Positions 51,948 to 60,200 of a DNA stretch of 64,000 bases are shown here, piece after piece (the first letter of the stretch is position 1; every line of letters begins with the position of its first letter). The position numbers and the translations under genes are program-made. The notes under the pieces are model-generated. The model was not told the origin of the DNA. It saw nothing but the letters and a program-made list of their open reading frames with translations, and did not search any database. Origin of the DNA: an uncultured Veillonella sp. (GTDB lineage: Bacteria > Bacillota > Negativicutes > Veillonellales > Veillonellaceae); contig NZ_URAR01000001.1 in NCBI RefSeq assembly GCF_900545795.1, forward strand, positions 124,001-188,000, given 5' to 3'.

Positions 51948-52975
51948 TTCGAATAGTCCTCCTCAATGCCTTGGGCTATCTTTTCCAAAGCATCCACAAC
52001 ACGACCATTGCCATTATTTACATCAGCAAAAGGCACGGCAATAATTCGCCCCTCCCTAATCGCTTTCATACTCGATAAATTAGGGTCGCTCTTAAGCTGC
52101 GCTATAGCCTCTTCATCAGTGAGAGTCTTAGCACCTTGGCTAACGGTTACATACACAATAATGTCAGGGTCAAAAGCCAACACACGCTCTGGCCCTACAA
52201 CAGAAATTTGACGGCTTGTCATATTATGACCACCCGCTTTTTTTACAATGTCATCAATGAGGTAAATGGGACCATACAAACTATATGTACTATGTCCATG
52301 CGCTTGTAAAATAATAACATTAGGTCTATAATTGCGCGCATTTACTCGTTTGACTACAGAGTTCACTCGAAACTCAAGTTGTTGTTTATATGCACTTGCT
52401 ATATGAGGAACATCAAATAAATGTCCCATATCATCAATAAAAGGATAAATCGTACTCTCCAAGGTAGGCTGATTCTTCCGAACCGTGGCAGGTACTATAT
52501 ATACACCAGTTCCTCGGTCATACCACTGCCTTACATCACCTAGTGTGGCCGGTGTAAAATGATGCGACCAACCGATGATAAGATCAGGTGTTTGAGCAAA
52601 TACTTGCTCTCGACTCGGTACATACGCATTTGTCAGCAAAGGTAATTCACTATACGCTTTGGCATAGCGCGGCGGTTCTTCCCCATAAGGGGCTACCGTC
52701 CCCACAATACGATTTCCTAAGCCTAAATCAATGAGCAGTTCCGTCGCCCCAGGATATGTGCTAATTACACGCTTTGGCGATGTAGGATAGACAAATCGCA
52801 ACGGATTACCATCACTATCCACATTTTGTATTTCAATGCCCGTTTGACTTTGTGAACCTTGTCCAATCACTTGCCAATGCCCATTAGTATAAGAAAACCA
52901 CGCTAGCACAGCTAGGACTAAAATACTACCTACCCCGATAAACCTTCGGCTCCAGCGCTCCCAAATAGACATCAT
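51944..52975 (-). CDS. ABC transporter substrate-binding protein, signal-anchored
   Basis: A 343-residue binding protein of the BtuF/FecB fold: SPKRVISTYPGATELLIDLG, then FAQTPDLIIGWSHHF and FDPDIIVYVTVSQGAK. Unlike most such proteins it has no cysteine in or after the hydrophobic N-terminus (FIGVGSILVLAVLAWFSY), so it appears tethered by an uncleaved anchor or is cleaved and soluble, not a lipoprotein. It overlaps the ATPase gene by 4 bases; an ATG one codon later is an alternative start. Confidence 0.85.
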   Translation of the reverse strand: MMSIWERWSRRFIGVGSILVLAVLAWFSYTNGHWQVIGQGSQSQTGIEIQNVDSDGNPLRFVYPTSPKRVISTYPGATELLIDLGLGNRIVGTVAPYGEEPPRYAKAYSELPLLTNAYVPSREQVFAQTPDLIIGWSHHFTPATLGDVRQWYDRGTGVYIVPATVRKNQPTLESTIYPFIDDMGHLFDVPHIASAYKQQLEFRVNSVVKRVNARNYRPNVIILQAHGHSTYSLYGPIYLIDDIVKKAGGHNMTSRQISVVGPERVLAFDPDIIVYVTVSQGAKTLTDEEAIAQLKSDPNLSSMKAIREGRIIAVPFADVNNGNGRVVDALEKIAQGIEEDYSK

Positions 52976-53868
52976 AGGCCTAAGCCTCCTACGCTTGTCT
53001 CAGGCTCTTGCTTAGCAACAGCACTGTCTAGATACTGCGCCGGTAAGGGCCTACCCGATTCTTGGTTCCCGGCATTCCCCTTAGTAAGTCCTACATGACG
53101 AAGTGGTTGACGGCCATAGGTCACTACAGGCGTTCCATCTCGGTGATACGTAACAGAGCTCCTCACGTCATACACCTGCTCAATGAGCTCTTCCGTTATA
53201 ATCTCAGCCGGTGCGCCCTGTGTAACTAGGCGCCCTTTTTTCATGATAAAAATTTCATCACAGAACAAAGAGGCTAAGTTTAAATCATGAAGGGCTGCAA
53301 TCACCCCAACGCCTAAGCCTTTAATGACTTCCAATAGTTCTAGCTGATACGTAATATCTAAGTGATTCGTAGGCTCATCTAAAATTAAATATTCTGGCTC
53401 CTGGCACAACACGCGGGCTAACATAACACGCTGTTGCTCTCCACCAGATAAGGAATTAAAACTCCGATTAGCGCGGTCCAACATACCTACTGTGCGCAAC
53501 GCTTCACTTGCTAAATGCAAATCTTCTTCCGTATCATCGTCAAAGCCTTTTTTATACGGGGTGCGCCCCATCATGACAATTTGCCACACCGTAAAATCAA
53601 AATTCACGGCATGAAATTGCCCCATAACACCAATCTTTTGAGCTGCCTCGCGAAGGGGAATCTCTTGAATCGGCGTCTCATCAAATGTGATGCGCCCTTC
53701 TTGTAAGGCAATGACGCGATATAAATGCTTAAGTAAGGTTGATTTTCCGCATCCATTAGGCCCCATAAGACCTACAAATTTATTAGCTGGCACAGTCATA
53801 GATAAATCATTTAAAATCTCTGCTGAACCAATTTTATAACTTACATGTTCAATGCTAATTTTATCCAT
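52972..53868 (-). CDS. ABC transporter ATPase (cobalamin/Fe-siderophore type)
   Basis: A 298-residue ATPase. Walker A LMGPNGCGKSTLLKHL, signature LSGGEQQRVMLARVL, Walker B EYLILDEPTNHLD and histidine in VIAALHDLNLASLF. The last 45 residues, after the usual end, are a Gly/Gln/Glu-rich extension of unknown role. GAGGGCGATTAG precedes the ATG. It lies 13 bases after the permease gene. Confidence 0.92.
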   Translation of the reverse strand: MDKISIEHVSYKIGSAEILNDLSMTVPANKFVGLMGPNGCGKSTLLKHLYRVIALQEGRITFDETPIQEIPLREAAQKIGVMGQFHAVNFDFTVWQIVMMGRTPYKKGFDDDTEEDLHLASEALRTVGMLDRANRSFNSLSGGEQQRVMLARVLCQEPEYLILDEPTNHLDITYQLELLEVIKGLGVGVIAALHDLNLASLFCDEIFIMKKGRLVTQGAPAEIITEELIEQVYDVRSSVTYHRDGTPVVTYGRQPLRHVGLTKGNAGNQESGRPLPAQYLDSAVAKQEPETSVGGLGL

Positions 53869-53881
53869 CTAATCGCCCTCT

Positions 53882-54988
53882 CTATGCACCAAAGTTTTTA
53901 CTACTGCCAAACAACAATTTCATAAAGAGAGGCGCTCCTAATAGAGCCGTTAAAATGCCAATCGGCAAATCGCCAGCAGGCAAGAGCACGCGAGACAGTA
54001 AATCAGCTAGCACTAAGAAAATAGCACCACCTAAAATTACCACTGGCAACAAACGTTTATGACCTACGCCCACAAGATTGCGCGACATATGCGGTATAAC
54101 AAGGCCCACAAAGCCGATAATGCCACATTGTGATACGAGTACGCCTGTTAACAAGGCCATACATGCCATGTAAATATAACGCTTGCGAGTCGCATTAATG
54201 CCCAGTGTTATGGCCATTTCTTCGCCTAATAATAAGGCATCTAATACTCTAACTTGCGACAAAAAATATAGGCTCATTCCAGCAACTACTAAAATTGGCC
54301 ACAATAACATCGACCACTTAGCATCTGCCAATGACCCCATTGTCCAAAACGCTGCACTTTGCATACCTTCTGCATCGCCAGCCATATAAATAATAAAATT
54401 AGATAAGGCCGTACATAATGCACTCACTACAGCACCTGCGAGTACTAACTTTACTGTTGAAATCTTCTTTCCCATGCCCGCTAACATTAGCACGGCTAAG
54501 GTGGCTACAATGGCCCCACCAAAGGCCCAAAGGGGAACGCCTACATTGGCCGCTCCTAAAAGATATCCCAAGAGAATCGCCACGACAGCACCTACAGAGG
54601 CCCCTGAAGCAATCCCTAATATAAAGGGCTCTGCTAAAGGATTCTGCACCGAGGCTTGCATAATCGTGCCTGAAAGAGCGAGTCCTGCGCCTACTAAAGC
54701 AGCCAATATTACCCGTGGCACCCGAATATCCCACACAATATCGACTAAAGCTGGGGCAATCTGATGTATTTCTTGGCCACTGAACTTTGCCATCACAATG
54801 GCTAACACATCACTAGCTGGAATGACTACACTTCCTAGGGCAATGGCTGCCACTATGGCAAGCAACAAAAAGGCAGTCAGACCTGTTACAGCCCAACTGC
54901 CTACTATTTCAGTACGATGCGGCGTAACATTTGGTAAACTGCTCAGGCTCTTTCCATTAGTTTTCGTCGTCAAATCGACGCGCTTCAT
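53882..54988 (-). CDS. FecCD/BtuC-family permease
   Basis: A 368-residue permease with about 10 membrane helices: LSGTIMQASVQNPLAEPFIL with GIASGASVG, and GIIGFVGLVIPHMSRNLVGV near the ATPase contact. Only one permease is encoded in this unit, so a homodimer as in BtuC is expected, in contrast to the two-permease downstream unit. The frame opens at 55024, but GAGGA eight bases before the ATG at 54988 supports the shorter form. It is the first gene of the upstream uptake operon. Confidence 0.9.
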   Translation of the reverse strand: MKRVDLTTKTNGKSLSSLPNVTPHRTEIVGSWAVTGLTAFLLLAIVAAIALGSVVIPASDVLAIVMAKFSGQEIHQIAPALVDIVWDIRVPRVILAALVGAGLALSGTIMQASVQNPLAEPFILGIASGASVGAVVAILLGYLLGAANVGVPLWAFGGAIVATLAVLMLAGMGKKISTVKLVLAGAVVSALCTALSNFIIYMAGDAEGMQSAAFWTMGSLADAKWSMLLWPILVVAGMSLYFLSQVRVLDALLLGEEMAITLGINATRKRYIYMACMALLTGVLVSQCGIIGFVGLVIPHMSRNLVGVGHKRLLPVVILGGAIFLVLADLLSRVLLPAGDLPIGILTALLGAPLFMKLLFGSSKNFGA

Positions 54989-55397
54989 ACAAAAATTCCT
55001 CATTTCGATCACTATACTACACATAGTTACTCTACATAAAATCTGGTTTCACCATATACTGATACAGTGCTTCTAAAGAAACTACAGCACTTACTCTATG
55101 GTCTAACTCACACTCTATGGAGTCACTTCAAACGAGGCCAACTTTTGGCTTTCCTGATATACAATTTTCCAGACGCTACTTAGCATCCATTCTATTTTTT
55201 CATTATCTATTTTACACTTTTTATTTGCTGAATTTATAACATAACTAACAAACAAAAATTATTATCAAACACATTGTATAGTAAATGATATCTCCTGTCA
55301 ATTACCATAATGGATTATTTACCTTAAACTACTCCTCAACACCCTCTATTACGTTACTTAACTCAATTTCTTCATCCCACATTCAAACTAAATGGAG
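54989..55397. other. Intergenic region with the uptake-operon promoter
   Basis: No gene is supported. It contains the promoter at 55273-55301, a long 5' leader of about 280 bases, and AT-rich sequence. No cobalamin-riboswitch core or B12 box was recognised in the leader. Confidence 0.5.
55273..55301 (-). promoter_or_regulatory. Promoter of the permease-receptor-exbBD-tonB operon
   Basis: On the minus strand, consensus TTGACA (55296-55301) and TACAAT (55273-55278) with a 17-base spacer. Just downstream, TTTGATAATAATTTTTG (near 55253-55269) resembles half of a Fur box at the start site. Iron control is therefore possible but not demonstrated. Confidence 0.7.
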
Positions 55398-55586
55398 CTA
55401 AGATTTATTTTCAATAATCTCTATAGCACCTACAGGACAAATCTCGTAACAATCGCCACAACCAACACAATTATCTAAAATTTTGTAGCAGTTTTCAAGA
55501 CGGTTATCCACGATACTTTCATATTCACATTCTAAAGCACAAGCACCACAATGCACACAGCAATCCGGCTTTATAGCAAATTTCAT
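55398..55586 (-). CDS. 2[4Fe-4S] ferredoxin
   Basis: A 62-residue clostridial-type ferredoxin. Two cysteine clusters are seen: CVHCGACALEC (residues about 10-20) and CVGCGDCYEICPVGAIE (near 40-56). The first cluster lacks the usual proline after its fourth cysteine (CEYESI). It is a low-potential electron carrier in the cytosol. The start overlaps the HAD phosphatase stop by 4 bases. Confidence 0.93.
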   Translation of the reverse strand: MKFAIKPDCCVHCGACALECEYESIVDNRLENCYKILDNCVGCGDCYEICPVGAIEIIENKS

Positions 55587-56560
55587 AGGCTTGCCTTTAT
55601 GACTGACTCAATAGCTACTGCTACGCCCTCTTCTTCATTGGTAGGGGCTTCATAGGTAGCCGCTGCCTTAGCCGTCATTTCTCCATTCCCCATAGCAAAT
55701 GACACAGGCGTATACTCAAGCATTGAAATATCATTATTGCTATCGCCAATACACATTACTTCTTCTGCTGTAATACCTAATGATGTTGCCAATGATGCCA
55801 CTGCACGCCCCTTGCTAATACCAGGCTGAACAAATTCTAAATTGCCTTCACTAGACTCGATAATATTGAACTCGGTTTGGCCTTTAAAATGTTGTAGTAT
55901 TGCCTGCTTTTTTTCCTCATTGCCATAGAAAATTTGAATTTTTTCCAACTCTATGCCAGTACTTTCAATATAATCGCGCAATCCATCAACCATGGTACGG
56001 CTGGCTTGCATAAGCGGTAATAAATGAGGATCTAATTGGCTAGCAAATTCTGTCATCTCTTCTCTATCACCATAAATTGCTTCACCACAATAAGCTTCAA
56101 TATATACATCAAAAGGAAGTAATGCATCCATGAGCTCCAATGCAGCTGCATTACTAAAGGATTGGTGGAATACAGTCCTCGTACTATCCGCATCCACGCG
56201 TTCTAACACAACAGCCCCATTGCTACAAATATAATGTGTAATGCGAGGCAACTTGCGCTTTACCTCAGCCATTTCCCCCCATGCGCGGCCACTAGCAACG
56301 GCCACTGTAATCCCTTGATCCATAGCAGCTTGGACGGCCGCAATGGTGCGTTCCGTTACATATTTATCTCGATTCACTAGCGTACCATCTACATCAGAAA
56401 CGATAAGCTTAATCGGCTTCTTCAAAGAAAGCTCCATCACATCAGTACGTGAATGGCTCGCTGACTCCACAGCAGAGCCCCCTTTATTTACATAATTCGG
56501 CTCAATTACTTCATTCGATTTCATTACTTCGTTTTGTTCCAGTTCATTAAATTTTGTCAT
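55583..56560 (-). CDS. Cof-type HAD-superfamily phosphatase
   Basis: A 325-residue HAD-IIB hydrolase. The nucleophile motif is IVSDVDGTLVNRD, followed by AVASGRAWGEMAEV (motif II region), the C2 cap, and CIGDSNNDISMLEYTPVSFAMGN (motif IV) near the end, though here quoted in two parts: CIGDSNNDISMLEY and PVSFAMGNGEM. It dephosphorylates sugar or cofactor phosphates; the substrate is open. About 45 residues precede the domain. AGGAGG five bases before the ATG at 56560 fixes the start although 56575 is also open. Confidence 0.9.
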   Translation of the reverse strand: MTKFNELEQNEVMKSNEVIEPNYVNKGGSAVESASHSRTDVMELSLKKPIKLIVSDVDGTLVNRDKYVTERTIAAVQAAMDQGITVAVASGRAWGEMAEVKRKLPRITHYICSNGAVVLERVDADSTRTVFHQSFSNAAALELMDALLPFDVYIEAYCGEAIYGDREEMTEFASQLDPHLLPLMQASRTMVDGLRDYIESTGIELEKIQIFYGNEEKKQAILQHFKGQTEFNIIESSEGNLEFVQPGISKGRAVASLATSLGITAEEVMCIGDSNNDISMLEYTPVSFAMGNGEMTAKAAATYEAPTNEEEGVAVAIESVIKASL

Positions 56561-56718
56561 CATAGCCTCCTTCACATAACTGTTTAATACTTTAAATTAT
56601 ACACTATATATAGGATTGTTCCTATCTTTGCCCCTAGACTCAAGCTACTGAATCCAACTACTACGCTTAAATAGCTAACCACAAGCGCTAAACCTAAAAT
56701 GCCAAATATAATTATTAA

Positions 56719-56849
56719 CTTAAACTACTAAATATAAGGTCTAAGCTTAAACTACTAAGTATAATGTCTAAGTTTAAATTACTACACATAATTTCTATGC
56801 TTGGACTTCTAGATCTAGTCCCGAAACTTAAACAATCTAAATGTAATAT
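56719..56849. repeat. Degenerate 27-bp tandem repeat
   Basis: Five consecutive units of 27 bases start at 56719, 56746, 56773, 56800 and 56827, the last incomplete. The first two (CTTAAACTACTAAATATAAG and CTTAAACTACTAAGTATAAT as first 20 bases) differ at a few positions; later units are increasingly degraded. There is no spacer, so this is not a CRISPR array. Confidence 0.75.
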
Positions 56850-56927
56850 TTAATTTTCTACGTATATCTTATAAGCTTAATCATTTGCTCCTTTCGCGCT
56901 TAAAATTATACATGAATTAAATACAAA

Positions 56928-56972
56928 AAAGAGCCCTAATGACAGTTCACCAACTGACCATTAGAGCCCTTT
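56928..56972 (-). terminator. Terminator of the trimeric autotransporter gene
   Basis: Arms 56928-56941 and 56959-56972 enclose a nested CAGTT-CACC-AACTG hairpin. The two imperfect positions are G-U pairs in minus-strand RNA but A/C mismatches in plus-strand RNA, and the minus read-out continues with TTTTTTG. Both facts orient it to the adhesin gene, about 250 bases after its stop. Confidence 0.8.
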
Positions 56973-57220
56973 AGACCATTTGTGATTTTAATATATTTAG
57001 TCAGACATGTAGGTACAGTCCCAAAGTATACACACTACAAATCTACATAAAATGATAAAGTGTCATGTATCCCTCCTACATAGAGTCCCCCCTTTATCCA
57101 TATCTTCTTATATGACAATTCATATAACTTTTTACATTTTAATTCACATGCTTTTATTGCTTGTAATTTAACTAACACATAGCTAAGACTGCCTCTCCAC
57201 TAAGAGTCACTTCTCGCCTA

Positions 57221-60200
57221 TTAACTTACAATCAAAGATTGAACAAGTTCTTCAAGTTTTTGAATTCGTTCATTTTGACTTTCATTTTGTGCTTTCAGAG
57301 CATCAATTTCATTTGTTTGTTGCTCTACATACTCAATCAAGCGACCACGACTCATACCTGCATATGGATTAGACTCACCAAACTTCAAGCTAACACCGAT
57401 ATTCATCATATCTTCGCTATTACCTACAGCGCCACCAATGCTAAACATAGTTTCTTCATTAGGACGGTAGAATGCGCCAATAGCGACTGAGCTAGCACCA
57501 TGATATGTGCCCACACCAGCTGTGAAATTCCACTTATTGTCTGGATCAAAGTCTAATGGATGAAGTGCTGCCAAGGCAGCGGCTCCTGCACCGGCTTTAT
57601 TAATCTTAGAATCTAAGCGAGAGATTTGACGTGTATTATTTTGAACTACATTAGCTACGCCGCCAAGTTGTTCAGTTAATTGATCACGTACTTCTACGAC
57701 TTGATTAACAGTCGCTGCATTGTTCGAGCCAGCTTCTAATTTAGCTTCACCTACATTAGTAATCACTTGATTATTAGCATTGATTCCATCTTTAGTGATG
57801 TACTCGTTACCAGCAACAGAAATACTATTTTCAACCTTCAAGTCTTTGTTCAAGGATAATGTATATTCATTCTTGTCCTCAGTCTTAACGGCCTTAATAT
57901 TGCCATCGCCTTCTTTAATTGTAGTCCCGCCAGCAATACTACTGATATTATCTATAATATTTGTAATTTTACCATCTACTGCATGAAGCTGATCCTCGGT
58001 AGCTGCACGACCACTTTCATAAGTCTCGCCATCCCAAGTTGTATTAGTTAAACCAGTAATTGTATGACTAGCCGAAGCTCCATCCTCTGCCTTCGTACCA
58101 TCAATCACAATACCACCCACTGTGATTTTTTCATCAAGACTTACTTGTACGCCCTTAGTCGCATCATTTGCATCAACAGGTGTTACTTTTACGCCGGTCG
58201 CTTCATCGCCTTCAACTTTAGTAACAATACCATTATTAGTAATAGTATTGACTTTTGTTTCTAAGTTTGTAACCTTACCACCGATAGTTGTAATGTCACC
58301 TTCTACCTTAGTTACACGAGTAGTTAAATTAGAAATATTAGCAGTATTATCTGTTACCTTTTTAACAAAAGCAGGATCTACACCAATTGTAATATCATTA
58401 CCAGATTGTGTGACTTTAATCTCAGCACCATCTTTAAAGTTAATGATTGAATTCTTCTTAATCGAACGTTCACCTGCATCATTAACTTGAAGCTTCCAAG
58501 CACCAGCCTCACCTAATACTGTATCATCAATACCAAGTTTACCTTTCCAACTCGCTATATTCTCAACAGATAAGTTAGATGCATCAACTCTAGCACTACT
58601 ATCAGCTACAGCTAGTAATTGCTTTTCAGTAGCTGCTCGATTTTCAACGATACCATTAGTGCCAGGATTCCAATCTATATTACTTAAGCCAGTAATATAT
58701 AAACCTTCTTCAGCCTTATCCGGTGCGTCTTTACCGGCAACCTTCGGCGTAGGATTTTGCTTAGCAATATAGATACCGCCAGTTGGGTTCCCTTTTTCAT
58801 CAGTAGTACCATCAATACGAACACTACCATCAGGTAAATTAATGTCTTTCCCTAATTTAACGCGTAAGCCAGTAATTTCACTAGTCTTAGGATCTACATC
58901 AGCAACTACGCCGATATTATTATCGCTTAAAGTATCAGCTGCAGCGCCACCCTTAATATCTAGCTGTTCATTAAGTTTCTTAGCTACATATTTAGTGTTG
59001 TCATCACCAGCAAATTTCATCCCATCATTGAGAGTAGCTACTTCTGTAACAATTGGGTTACCATTACCATCTTTTTCGCCAGTTTCATAAACGATACGAG
59101 TGATAGTTTCGCCGTCTTTTCCATCGACCCCTGGAGTGCCTTCTTTAACAGTAATTTCAGCTGTTGCATTCTTACCTGGTGTTCCATCGGCACCATCTTT
59201 ACCTTTTTCGCCGACAATAGTAATGCTACCAGGCGTACCATCTTTGCCATCCTTACCCGGTGTACCAACAGTAATGTCGTTGCTTAATTTGAAGTCGTAA
59301 ATCTTTTGACCATCAACCTCTTTAACCCCTACAGATAAGCCATTAGTATCTACATAAACACCATAGGCACCGTCAGCACCAGCTACTGGCGCTACATCGT
59401 TTACCTTAATGGCTGTATGTTTACCACCAATGGTATCAGATGTTTCGGAAATGAGAGCTGTTAACTGACCATAGTTAACAGCATCAGTATTCTCTGTACC
59501 AGCAGCTACATGAGTAATCCGTTGGTTACCATTATCTAGACCTGTAGCGGATAGTTTTACTGTTCCTACACTTGGTGCTTTCACTGGATCTAATGTTTCA
59601 TTGCCTTTAGTGTAAGATTTAGTATTTTCATCATATACAGCATCAGTTAAATCTGTATACCAGTTACCGTTTTGACCTTTTACTAACTTGTTACCATCAG
59701 CATCAATTGCTGCTTCATCAAAGGCTACACTACCATCTGCAAGAGCTAAGTTCTTCGCTAATTTAACGCGTAAGCCAGTAATTTCACTAGTCTTAGGATC
59801 TACATCAGCAACTACGCCGATATTATTATCGCTTAAAGTATCAGCTGCAGCGCCACCCTTAATATCTAGCTGTTCATTAAGTTTCTTAGCTACATATTTA
59901 GTGTTGTCATCACCAGCAAATTTCATCCCATCATTGAGAGTAGCTACTTCTGTAACAATTGGGTTACCATTACCATCTTTTTCGCCAGTTTCATAAACGA
60001 TACGAGTGATAGTTTCGCCGTCTTTTCCATCGACCCCTGGAGTGCCTTCTTTAACAGTAATTTCAGCTGTTGCATTCTTACCTGGCGTTCCATCAGCACC
60101 ATCTTTACCTTTTTCACCAATAATCGTAATACTACCAGCTTCACCTGGTGTGCCTGGTTCGCCCGGCTTACCGTCCTTGCCTGGTGTACCAACAGTAATG

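Larger units (their letters stand above)
56561..57220. other. Intergenic region between adhesin and HAD gene
   Basis: No gene is supported. It contains a degenerate 27-bp tandem repeat (56719-56849), the adhesin terminator (56928-56972) and AT-rich sequence with several short CATATAA-like words. Confidence 0.5.

Noticed and set aside
55253..55269. Complete Fur box at the uptake promoter
   Set aside because: Only one half (TGATAAT) fits the consensus; the second half is poor, so it is mentioned only as a half-site.
54989..55272. Cobalamin riboswitch in the uptake-operon leader
   Set aside because: No B12-box-like sequence or convincing core could be found by eye; a covariance scan would be decisive.
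56719..56849. Regularly spaced repeats that could suggest a CRISPR array
   Set aside because: The 27-base units are directly adjacent without spacers, are degenerate, and no cas gene is near.
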